Shown piece after piece: positions 12,201-23,172 of a stretch of 64,000 bases of DNA. Source of the stretch: Arabidopsis thaliana (taxonomy: Eukaryota > Streptophyta > Magnoliopsida > Brassicales > Brassicaceae); contig NC_003070.9 in assembly GCF_000001735.4 (NCBI RefSeq), forward strand, positions 27,761,971 through 27,825,970, read 5' to 3'. Numbering within the stretch: position 1 is the first letter of the stretch; each line of letters begins with the position of its first letter. Position numbers and translations under genes: made by a program. The notes beneath the pieces were generated by a model. It worked only from the letters and a program-made list of their open reading frames with translations. It was not told the DNA's origin and did no database searches.

Positions 12201-14007
12201 TTCCATTTGTTGAAGCTGTTTAATCTTTTCCTCAAGAGCATTTTTAGCAGAATGTGCTTCTTTTCCCATTTGTTCAAGCTCTTTAACCCTTTCCTCAAGG
12301 GCATTTTTTGCAGTGTTTACCACTTTTCCCTCTTGTTCAAGTTCCTTGAGCCTGCTCTCAAGTCCTGTTGTAGCGACCATTGTTTGGCTTTCCATTTGCG
12401 AGCATTGCTGTTCATACGCTTTTCTTGTTGTCTCCAGCTCTTGCCTTAACGCAGAAATCTGAAGGTTGAACTGATCATTTTCTTTCAATAGCTTGTCCAT
12501 ATCCTCCTCTTCATTTTTCTTCTGTTCTTCCCACTTTGACTTCTCTGTCTATATCATACAGGTAACGCCATGTTAAGATGAATTAGTAATAAGTCAGTTC
12601 ATAAAACAACTCGCGGTATAATGTACCAACCTTTGTTTGGCTTTCAATTTGCGAGTATTGTTGTTCATATTTTCTTTTAGTTGTCTCCAGTTCTTGCTTC
12701 AGCGCAGAAATTTCGAGGTTGTGCTGATCATTTTGTTTCATTAGCTTAACCATATCTTCCTCTTCGTGTTTCTTCTTTTCCTCCCACATTGACTTTTCTG
12801 TCTAACATACACAAAACTCCAGGTCAAAACTTAATTTCATGTCATTGCCAAATTACAAATACCATTATCGCTCAAACAGTTCACAAGTATAATGTACCTC
12901 TATCTGTCTAAGCTGTTGTGTTGCAATCTGGCAATGAATAAGTTCATCAATAGAGCAGAAGATATGTAACACATGAGTAAAATGTTATCTGACAAGATCA
13001 TAACAAATGATACCTCGTGTTCTACACCAGTTCCTGATGCTAAGGCTTCAAGGACATTGATCCTTGACTGGTATTTTTCCTCGCGAGTTTTGAAAATATT
13101 GTTTTGCTGCACATAAACAAAAAAACGAAATTATTCACAAAAACCAGAACTTGAACATTGCTAGGAAGCATTTTTCCTAAGTAAACAAAATCATACCGTT
13201 CTTAGATGTTCAGCTTGAGTTGATATACGCCGCTCAATCTCCTGCACGACTTTTCTTAACAGGCATGCCACACGCTGTTCATTGTAGCTTTTGTCAAAAC
13301 ATTTCCCAAGAAGTAAAAGCACAAAGGAAGGTATCTTATAGACGTGATGATCTTAATAATTGTTGGCATTCAAGTACCTGAGGGATTTCACCATTCTTTC
13401 TTTCGATACTTTCATCTAGAATTCCATTCAAGACGCTTAGCAATGACTGCGTAGGAGCATTCTGCATCAAACACAAGCCCACGACATTATCAATAGACTT
13501 CAAAAGAAAACTATAGTTTCATCATTAACAAGATAGAGAAAATACATCTAAGCTACTTGATTTCATCATTTCAGAAATCTTTGAAGCTTGAAGATCATAA
13601 CGCCCCTGTTTCATTTGGAAAACCTCATGAAACTTGTGTCCTCCATGATGCATTGATCCAGGAGATAATGGATCTGCCGTAAATAGAAGACATTTAAATA
13701 TTATACATACACATACATAAGTAGGCACGCATTGAGACAAATGGTATGAGTGATTTGCCAAAAAAAAAAAGAGAGTACCTAATTGGCCAGAGCTGGCAAG
13801 GGCTTGCTGAAATTTGGACTCTGCCAGACTTTTGTGCCTTTCATCTCCGGATAATGGAGAAAATGGAGAGAAAGGACTACGAGGAGTTTTTGTATCTGCA
13901 TGATTTCTATGCCTATCATCTACAGATAATGGAGAAAAGGGAGAAAACGGACTACGAGGAGTTGAATCTCCATAAGGGCTGCCCGGTTGATCACGCATAG
14001 GATTCAT
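9218..14007 (-). CDS. Kinesin-14 motor protein (At1g73860)
   Basis: Nineteen exons join in phase to 1030 residues (first exon 13779-14007, last 9218-9276). Order: a Ser/Pro-rich N-terminus with a duplicated [10 protein letters not shown] element; a coiled-coil stalk (~150-500); a kinesin-14-type neck running into [11 protein letters not shown] (~508); the motor domain with P-loop GQTGSGKT (~592), switch I NERSSRSH (~716) and switch II DLAGSE (~748); then a basic Ser/Thr-rich tail. An internal motor with an N-terminal stalk and this neck is the plant kinesin-14 pattern, which implies minus-end-directed microtubule movement (inference). No calponin-homology domain is visible. The exon ending at 10862 was fixed because its 1-base phase joins 10781 to read PGIL. 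An upstream GTG at 14010 is not the start. Confidence 0.93.
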
Positions 14008-14884
14008 CACGCCTCGAGGTCCAAAGCAAACTTATGGAAACACCTGGAAACCCCAAAACTGCTGCATTCTTTAGCAAAAACTCCTGAAACATAGTTGATT
14101 GAGGGAAAGAAAATGAGCATTAGACAAAATTCATAAGAACACACACACACACATAGAAGAGCAATCTAGATGAAAAGAAAACCAAAGCCTAGTTCTTTTT
14201 GTCTTTTCCTACATGCAAAGACGTGCAAGAACATGATCAAATGGCACTGCTAGACATAACTATCTCAGAGTCATCATTGTAATCAGCTTTACTCTGTAAT
14301 AAAAAATCTTAGCTGACAATAAAACATAGTAACCAGAGTCAGGGATTACTGTGATGAATTTGAGAATTCTTAATTTATTATAAGGAAATTTCTCATATTT
14401 CCATATTTAAAGCCGATACTAAATCCTAACAATCACATTTCCATTAATTTCATTAATCTAGGGATTCAAAGATGAGATTTTTTCTAGTTCCCAGTATAAA
14501 TTCACATGATTTAACCGTTATACAGCATTATGAATTGAGGGATTAAGACAAAAACAGCAACGTGAGACAATCGAACAAAACTTGATAAAACAAAACTAGC
14601 CAGAAGGAAACAAAACTAAAGACGAACCTACCAGAAGGGTACATTGGTGCAACAAGAGAAAAAAAAATTCAACATTGAAAAACCAAGTCAAAACATAGCT
14701 CAAAGTCGCGATCAGCAAAATCGCAACATGGCAACAAAGATATGAGGAGAAAGAAAAAAAGATGCGATCTTTGTTCTCATTACCTTAGAAAATCAAGACG
14801 ATGTTTTTATCGGGAAAGCTTGGAAACGAGCGTTGAGGAGGTCTAAAACCTGAGAGAAGAAAACAGAGAGACGGAGAAAATAGA
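14008..14884 (-). other. Kinesin 5' leader with a ~700-bp leader intron
   Basis: On the minus strand a donor CTAAG|GTAATG lies at 14784/14783 and an acceptor TTTCAG|GAG at 14084/14083. This gives a leader exon from about 14880 to 14784 and a second leader exon at 14008-14083 that runs straight into the ATG. The intron (14084-14783) holds no ORF of note. The transcript start is not determined. Confidence 0.6.
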
Positions 14885-17243
14885 CGTGATGGGAATGTGG
14901 GTTGATTTGATCTTTTGATTATTATTAGCGGATAATAGTAAACTAATTAAACGATTAATTTTTCTCTAATGATTAAAAATTATCTATACAGAGTAGGAAA
15001 AAAAAAATTGGGGTTTGTTTGTTGTACGGAGGGAGAGAGCGCGAATGTAGGAGGACGCGCAGTAATTAACAAGTCTTTTTTGGCTTCTCCAATCGTTTAT
15101 ACGGGTTTATTACACGTGGCAAATCCTTGCCTAAAATTAACGAGTATTTTAACAGATTATAAATTGGATTAAGAAACGATTAACTTGTAACATATAATTG
15201 GGGTACGACGACCAACGGAACATTTTAATATGTATCATGTATGATTTGGGCACACGTCGTGTTGTGGTACTTTACTTCCACCGTCTACAATATTATAGAG
15301 TTAGCATACTTTATACTTAAAACCATAGGTTATGAAAACAAAACCAAAAATATAGTAGTGGTAAATTGATCTTTAATTTCGTTCAAAATAGACAAGAAAA
15401 TACTTCAGATTTAAGGAAAACGTTGTAGTGATACATTTATTTATCATATCGAGCTTTAATATAGGAATATTTGTTTTTATTGTTGTTACTTAATACTTAT
15501 TAATTAGTGTTGGGATAATTTTAACTGTTTCAAGTACCGATCTATCACACTTCAACGCAGAGCAATCGGACGTATGAAAGCAAAAAGATTTCCCGCATCT
15601 ATGTTAGCAAGTGGTCTCTCATATCAATCAAGGCCTATTGTGCCTCCACTTCCGAAATTCACTCGTTCGTCAATAGGTTATATTATTAATTCTACACATG
15701 TATCACAAAAATGTGCAGATTTCAACTTGGTGGTGAATGGTGATATAATTAAGGTTTGTATATCATGTCACATAACTTGCGTAAATTCCATATAAAGTAA
15801 TATAAATAAAATGGTGGTGTAAAGCAGAGGAACGAGTCCTATGATAGAGAGATGTTCAATTGTTCGTGGGTCATGTGGCGTAAAATTGTTTGTTTCCTTG
15901 TTTCTTTTGGCGTAAACTGCAAAATTGCCAAAAATTCGATGAAGTCACAACCTCTTGATTTGTATATATTGTCACGTCGCTATATCACCACAATCAATTC
16001 CTTTCTTTAAAGGACTAGAATTCCATTACTCATATCATTTCCGTTATGTTAGATCCACAATAAATGATAATAATTAAATTTAGGACCCATTTGAATCTTT
16101 AGGTGCTGATTAAACACCCATCTCTAAGATCACAAAAGCAGAAATTTTACATTTTTAGTGACATATAATCCTTTTTTCTATCATCAAACATTAGAAGTTG
16201 GATGTTAAATGTTCTACAAAACTTCACAGGTGTTGTTGGAAGTTCCAAAAAAGAATGTCGTTTGCTATACAAAAAAAGAAAAGAAAAGATGAAAAGTAAC
16301 TTCCTGCGTTTAAAGTATCACGCTGCGTTGCGGTCATGCAAACGCACCAACAAACAAAATAGTTTCAAAACAAAACTTGAAAATGTGGGGTCCACGTAAG
16401 AATCTCCATGGAAGAACTTGAGCCAATCAGAGTGCAAAAACGGAGATGACAGTATATTTCAACCAATAAGGAGGCAGAATCAGATCACCAGTGGGTTCCA
16501 TTATAAGTTTCCTCTTGACTAACCACCAATAGCTAGTTTTACACAGAACTTAAATTTTTCATTTTTTTTTGTCTTTTAATATTTCAACAAGATCAATTTT
16601 ATTATTTGATATTAACCATCTTCAACAGTGTTTGCCAACGAAAAAAAAACACCATCTATAACAGTGTCTTCACCAAACTGTATTTCACTATGACTTATTT
16701 TCCGAAAAGAATGATGAAGTTTAGTACCATACATGAACTAGCGGTTAGATCGTAATTAAGAATTTGAGGATCATATTTTACTATATCATGAAAACGGAGA
16801 GAGCGCAAAATTACAGACATATTGGTTCAAAATTTTATTTAAGAATAAAGTATATATATGGTTCTAATTTTTCAAAAAAAAAGTATATGGTTCTAAACAT
16901 TTATTTGAAAGTACGTAATATAATGAAAACAAAAATTGTAAATTTGAAGTAAAAAACTCGTGAAAAGTCCTCATTCTAAAATACCATGTACACGTACATA
17001 ATAAACTATGAATAGAATTATGAGTTTTTATTTATATTTCTATCTCCACTCCAAATAATTTAGACCACACAAGGTAATGAAAAAATAATAATTCTGAAAA
17101 AAATGAAAAATACTGCCGGGAAATCGAGACGCCACACACACTAGTGAATTCGTTGCAAAACCATATATATTACAGTATTTTGTTCTTCTCAAGGCCTCTC
17201 TCTCCATCTCAGCAACTCTCTCACTGTGTAATATACACACACA
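14885..17243. other. Long intergenic region, kinesin to BBX16 promoter
   Basis: About 2.3 kb between two divergent genes, AT-rich, with no supported ORF. It holds an ABRE-like G-box (ACACGTGGC) at 15112-15120, several CCAAT motifs at 16420-16530 and a TATATAT run near 17163 that could be the BBX16 TATA box, about 80 bp from the start codon. ORFs at 15574-15795 and 16202-16399 look like chance. Confidence 0.5.
15112..15120. promoter_or_regulatory. G-box/ABRE-like element ACACGTGGC
   Basis: A perfect CACGTG core followed by GC, the classical plant bZIP/bHLH (for example PIF or ABF) binding site. It lies about 230 bp from the predicted kinesin leader and 2.1 kb upstream of BBX16, so it could serve the kinesin more than BBX16. 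Binding is not shown by sequence alone. Confidence 0.4.
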
Positions 17244-18552
17244 ATGGTGGTCGATGTAGAGAGCCGAACCGCGAGCGTGACAGGAGAGAAGATGGCGGCG
17301 CGTGGCTGTGATGCGTGCATGAAGAGATCACGTGCTAGTTGGTACTGTCCAGCCGATGACGCTTTCCTATGCCAAAGCTGCGACGCCTCGATCCACTCGG
17401 CTAACCATTTAGCGAAACGGCACGAACGTGTCCGGTTACAATCATCTTCGCCGACGGAGACGGCAGACAAAACGACGTCGGTATGGTACGAAGGATTCAG
17501 GAGAAAGGCGAGAACGCCTAGGAGCAAGAGTTGTGCGTTTGAGAAGTTGTTGCAAATCGAGTCAAACGATCCTCTTGTTCCGGAGCTTGGTGGAGACGAA
17601 GATGATGGCTTTTTCTCGTTCTCCTCCGTAGAAGAAACCGAGGAGAGTCTGAATTGTTGCGTGCCTGTTTTCGATCCTTTCTCAGACATGCTGATTGATG
17701 ATATAAACGGCTTTTGCTTAGTTCCTGATGAAGTCAATAACACTACTACTAATGGAGAATTAGGAGAAGTCGAGAAGGCAATCATGGACGATGAAGGTTT
17801 TATGGGGTTCGTGCCATTGGATATGGATCTTGAGGATCTCACTATGGACGTGGAGAGTTTACTTGAGGAAGAACAACTTTGCTTGGGATTCAAGGAACCA
17901 AACGATGTTGGAGTCATCAAAGAAGAGAATAAAGTAGGGTTTGAGATTAATTGTAAGGATTTGAAGAGGGTGAAAGATGAAGATGAAGAAGAAGAAGAAG
18001 CCAAGTGTGAAAATGGAGGATCAAAGGATAGTGATAGAGAAGCATCAAATGATAAAGATAGAAAGACAAGTTTGTTTCTGAGATTAGATTATGGAGCTGT
18101 GATTAGTGCTTGGGATAATCACGGTTCGCCGTGGAAAACCGGAATCAAACCGGAGTGCATGGTAAGTTGGTGTCTCTAGCTATATCTCTCATCTCTATGT
18201 TAGTCTTTAGTAGTGTCGAGTTCCGTTGACTTTGAGCTGATATATATTGATTATAAAAGACGAAATAACGTTATAAAGTTCACTGATCCAGTTGGGAGGG
18301 AACACGTGTCTGCCTCATGTTGTGGGTGGGTACGAGAAATTGATGTCGAGCGACGGATCGGTGACACGTCAGCAAGGGAGAGACGGAGGAGGATCGGACG
18401 GGGAGAGAGAGGCGAGGGTTTTGAGGTACAAGGAGAAGCGGAGGACGAGGTTGTTCTCAAAGAAAATAAGATATGAGGTTCGGAAACTTAACGCTGAGCA
18501 GAGACCTCGAATCAAAGGTCGTTTCGTGAAGAGGACGTCACTTTTGACGTGA
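17244..18552 (+). CDS. BBX16: B-box/CCT transcription factor BBX16 (COL7)
   Basis: Two exons, 17244-18161 and 18292-18552, give 392 residues. One B-box zinc finger lies at residues ~17-60 ([14 protein letters not shown], then [21 protein letters not shown]). There is only one B-box, as in the BBX14-17 subgroup. The middle is strongly acidic, with runs of Asp and Glu. Exon 2 carries the CCT domain ([20 protein letters not shown] then [20 protein letters not shown]). The length and intron position fit COL7/BBX16, a nuclear light- and shade-signalling regulator linked in the literature to branching and shade responses. The intron splits after ATG at 18161 with a GTAAGT donor. A TATA-like run lies near 17163. 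Confidence 0.95.
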
Positions 18553-19141
18553 TTTGATTTACTTTAATCAACACTTTAAAGATCTTGTAATTAAGACCTT
18601 TGAAGTAATTGTCGTAATGTACTGAATAATGAACTGAAACTCTTGGGGCCGATGGTTGTGTAGACTTGTAGCCGGCAACTATGATTTTATAGATTGATTG
18701 ATTGAGTAATTTATTGTATATATCAAATGAAAACTCTTTGTTTATCAAATGAATTGGAGAAAAAAGCCATAATGTGTGATAATAACGAACACTAAAAAAT
18801 TCGTAGCGAAGACATGTTACAAAGAAAACAAGTGTAATTAAAAAAAACAAAAAAAAAACAAGAAACAAGTTCAAATTAGAACATGCCATTTCCAACAATT
18901 TACAAATGAAGCAAGAAATAAAAGCCATTAAGGCCTAGTTATGGCTGAATAGCCCATCACACAATTAAAAAAACCAACATAAAGAGCCCAACTAGGCAAC
19001 TACTTAAGCCAACCGGTTTGGGTTATCAAGTACGTATTTTAATCGTTAACCAGTAAAAATCGTGAATTTCAACCGACTGAATTTGGTTAACTTCACAAGG
19101 TTGACGCATAGCTCACGCGCCGCCGACTTGCTACGATTGAC
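18553..19141. other. Intergenic, BBX16 3' flank and At1g73875 promoter
   Basis: AT-rich sequence that includes the BBX16 3' UTR. Two AGCCCA site II-like motifs at 18951-18956 and 18985-18990 lie 152-191 bp before the next start codon. The minus-strand ORF at 18512-18928 is low-complexity and not credible. Confidence 0.5.
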
Positions 19142-22100
19142 ATGAGCGGATACGAGCGTAAGAACACGACGGCGAACTCAATCACCATCACCAAGCGGAA
19201 GCGTAACTCGATTTCGGAACAATCGGAGAACGTATACGAGAAATCGAATAGGAAGGAGTCAATAACCTTAAAACCTCACCGTTCTTTTACGCCGGGATTC
19301 AGCCAGCGTGATTGTAAACCTGTCAGACATAGTAAGTCTTCTCTCCGCCGGCGACGGAGAACTAAGGAGAAGATCTCGAGTTCCGTTGAGCGCGAATGGG
19401 TGTTTTCCGCAAACAATTTTGAAAATCTAGCAGGTCTGTGTGCATTGCAATCACACTGAATAATGCACTTATATGCTTTTATTAGCTTCACGAAGTATCA
19501 CATTCCGTACTTTGAACACATTTTTATCTTATGTGTATGAAAAACTTGATATCTCCTTTTCAATTCTTCAGATAAATTAGTATTAGTTTCGTACAATCTA
19601 CTTGGTGTTGACAATGCGTCGAACCACATGGACTTGTATTACAATGTTCCGCGGAAGCACTTAGAGTGGAGTAGACGGAAACATCTCATATGCAAGGAGA
19701 TTAGTCGTTACAATGCAAGCATCTTATGTCTTCAGGCAAGTTCCAGGGGATTGCCTAGATCTACACTATTTAAGTTTCATTGCATTCTCATGTCCAAATT
19801 TATTGCAGGAGGTTGACCGCTTTGATGATTTAGATGTTCTTCTTAAAAATAGAGGATTTCGAGGTGTTCACAAGGTATATATACGAGTCAAAAGCTTTAT
19901 TACCTTGTATGCAATGGTGCCTTTTTCATACATTTAGTATTTTTTAGAGTCGGACTGGAGAAGCGAGTGATGGTTGTGCTATATTTTGGAAAGAGAATCT
20001 GTAAGTTCAGTTTTTTTCTATTTAGGATCATTTTTAATGTGGTGGGAAGTCTCTATATGCTGGAGTCAGGATCAGGAATCTAGCCATTTGAATTGTCTAC
20101 AGGGAATATCTCTCTTTTGGAACGAGATAAATTAGATCTTCTAGTTATCTGTTTTGAATGTTTCGAAATTGTTAATGGTAGGTTCACGTTGTGTTATGTT
20201 ATCAGCTTTGACCTTGGCTTCACAATATATTGTTCAAGGCTGAAAGCTTTGCTTTCTATTGTTCTCGATGTTATTTATTTTGTATTAGACTCTTACTCTA
20301 CTAGTTTCATCATTTATGTTATATTTCTGCTGTGAATGCAGATTTGAACTTCTAGACCATCAACATATAGAGTTTGATAAATTTGGTATGCGAAACAATG
20401 TTGCTCAACTTTGTGTTTTAGAGGTATGCACCGTTTTAAGTTATTTCTGTATTGTCGTCTTCCCCCTCTTTTCTCCTCTGTCTTTTCTTGATTCTAGAAG
20501 CACAGAGATATGACAAGCTTAATTGTGGGCATTATTTTATATATTTTTCCCTCCTGTTGTGTTTTCAGCTTTGCAGGCTAATTGCTTAATTTTCTTAGTT
20601 TCAGCCCTTGCAATTAATTAATTTACTTGATTGTCTATTACGGAACAGATGAACTGTGAGGAGGACCCAAAGTCTAAATTACGGGTGCGATCATCAGAGT
20701 ATGTCTGAGTTCTGTTCTGATTCCTTTACTGGAGTGAATATTGAACTTACTTTTAAGATCCTTACTAAATTTTATGCGCACTTCCATGTTTGGTTGATTT
20801 ATGCAAACTTCTACTAGTCCTCGAAGGCTAGTGGTTGGGAATATACATGTCCTATTCAATCCTAAGCGTGGGGATATCAAGCTTGGCCAGGTATGTCTTG
20901 CTAGATCCTTACAAAATTCTGATAAAAACTGGCTTATCCATAAAATCGGTAGAGCATTTCTGTCACTACACATCCTGAGTTTAGAAATGTCAATTTTTTA
21001 GCTAGTACTATTTTATGGTATTCATCAGTACATCAATGCCTGTCAGTATTGAAACTTCATTGAAATTCTAAGTAGCTCGCTCATTTCTTGATATTTGATA
21101 TGTCATAACTTATAGGTAAGACTCTTTCTGGAGAAGGCTTACAAGCTATCACAGGAATGGGGAAATATTCCTGTGGCGATTGCAGGTGATCTGAATAGCA
21201 CTCCACAGGTGATCTCTACCAACTTTTGTTTTTTTTGTTCTAATACTTATTTTTTAGCTGAATTCTAAAACTTACTCTGGATTTGCTGTACAGAGTGCAA
21301 TCTATGATTTCATAGCTTCAGCTGATGTGAGTTCCATTGAGGGTTCTGGACTCTTTCTTTTACATTTCGCCTGGTCATAATTTTTTTCCTTTCTTTACTG
21401 GGAAAGTTAGAATGAACTCTTTATATTCCTTTTTTAATTTTGGACAGTTGGATACACAACTTCACGATCGCAGGCAAATTTCTGGCCAGACTGAAGTGGA
21501 ACCAAAGGAGAGGTCATTCAGAAACCATTATGCATTTAGGTAGCTTGTAATTCACCGGGGTCTTTGGTTTCTCTAAATAATGTATCCATATTCCTTTTCT
21601 GCCTACCTGATGAACGGATAGATTGCTTATATCTCTTCTGTTTACCTGATGAACTGATAGAGTGATAGATTACTTATATTTTTCTTTGGCCTGCGCTTAA
21701 TCAACTACGTAATCCTCAGATGAAGTTTCTATCTCAATTTAGTCTAACTAAACAACTCCCTCTTTCGTCAGTGCTTCAGCATCCATCTCCGGATCACTAC
21801 TCAATGAGTGGAGCCAGGAAGAATTACAGCTTGCAACTGGTGGTCAAGAAACCACTCATGTCCAACATCAACTGAAGCTTAACAGCGCATATAGTGGAGT
21901 TCCTGTAAGTGTTTTTGTTTCTTGTTCTCGACTGGTGGACGCATCGAAAAGAGTTGAAATCTGCCTTACAGGAAAACTAAGTTCTTAGGAACTGTGGCTT
22001 TCTTTTATACTAGATACTGAAAAACGTTTAGGGAAAGTAGCATGTTGTATGATGTTATATATCCTTCTAGTATGCTAAGACCTGAGATCTTGCAGGGTAC

Positions 22101-22601
22101 ATATAGAACTAGAGATCAACGCGGTGAACCATTGGCAACAACGTATCATTCCAGGTTCCTTGGAACTGTTGATTATATATGGTAAGTCTGTTGTGCTTAT
22201 GAAATCCGAATCATTAATCAGAGCTTTCAATTATATATGGCTATCAATGTTGTGATATATGCACATGTAATTTTGAAATCTCAATAATTAATCTGAGGTT
22301 TTGAACCCAGGCATACCAAGGAACTCGTTCCTGTGAGGGTTCTTGAGACCTTGCCAGCAGATGTATTGAGAAGAACAGGTGGACTACCTAGTGAGGTAAG
22401 TTTTTTTTTCTAGGCTAAACTTTTTTTCTGGGGCAACCCTTTACTTTCTCGAGTTACTCTATTCATTTTTTCAAGAATGTAAAAACTGGGATTATTGGAA
22501 GAGTTGCATACAAGTCTCTGACCAATGAAAATTTGCAGAATTGGGGAAGCGACCATCTCGCTATCGCATGTGAACTCGGCTTTGTCAATGACTGGCAATG
22601 A
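19142..22601 (+). CDS. CCR4-like endonuclease/exonuclease/phosphatase-fold protein (At1g73875)
   Basis: Fourteen exons join in phase to 454 residues (19142-19433, 19572-19735, 19809-19874, 19948-20000, 20342-20423, 20649-20698, 20818-20890, 21116-21208, 21294-21326, 21448-21539, 21772-21904, 22096-22181, 22311-22395, 22539-22601). After a basic N-terminus the EEP fold follows in order: VSYNLLGVDN, LCLQEVDRFDD (metal-binding Glu), NIHVLFNPKR, AGDLNSTP (Asp/Asn pair) and GSDHLAIACE (the SDH catalytic motif). This is the Mg-dependent deadenylase/nocturnin-like pattern, so a role in mRNA poly(A) removal is likely but is inferred. The second intron starts with GC, not GT. There is no leucine-rich repeat region as in yeast CCR4. 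Confidence 0.92.
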
Positions 22602-23172
22602 GCCAAAATGTTAGCACCAACCACTAAACCGAGCCACCTGACTTGGCCATCCCTTGAGGTTTTTGAATGCTCATCGAGGCTTCTGAATTGGAGTTCGGAA
22701 ACAGATTCAGTAAATTGTAAAACATAAACAAGTTTTGGGCTCATTCCCATACATAGATTTGCTTACTTGAAACATTTTTTTTTACCTTACCTACCCAAGA
22801 CTTGCACCTACTCTTTCTGCTTTTAAAAAGTTAATACCAAAATAGCATGTTACTGGACGTGTACCTATGAGGAGCGAAGACCCATTTTGCTACTAGAAGC
22901 AAAACAATGTAAGAGACGTTGCGTAAAAAGTATCTCAATCTGTTCACTCCAAAATAAGCTCTTCTCAAGTGTCATCTGACGCTGCATTAATCAAAATACC
23001 ACACGGTATTATCAAAAGTGTCGTAAGCATTCTTTCCAAGTGTTGGGAATACATTGGGTACACAAATCGGCCATTTACAGTTAACACACATCTATTTAAA
23101 TCACTCTTTTCTCTTTGCTCCACCAAAACATTCCGGCATAAACAAAAAAAAGTCCCACTAGAAAAGCTCATT
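22602..23172. other. Intergenic, promoter and leader of UGT89B1
   Basis: Contains the 3' flank of the CCR4-like gene and the UGT89B1 promoter. A TATTTAAA box at 23093-23100 puts a transcript start near 23125. The glycosyltransferase frame stays open upstream to about 22969, but no ATG lies in that stretch; only a GTG begins it. Confidence 0.55.
23093..23100 (+). promoter_or_regulatory. TATA-like box of UGT89B1
   Basis: TATTTAAA lies 73 bp before the first ATG, a normal spacing for a short plant leader. It supports the ATG at 23173 as the true start. Confidence 0.5.

Noticed and set aside
17189-18004. 271-codon ORF on the minus strand opposite BBX16, starting [14 protein letters not shown]
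   Set aside because: It is the antisense of the acidic, Glu/Asp-rich BBX16 exon, which yields Ser/Leu-rich artificial protein. The B-box frame on the plus strand carries the real domain; no splice sites or promoter support the antisense.
22969-23172. Upstream in-frame extension of UGT89B1
   Set aside because: It begins with GTG and contains no ATG, so the first ATG at 23173 (the known 473-residue start) is preferred.
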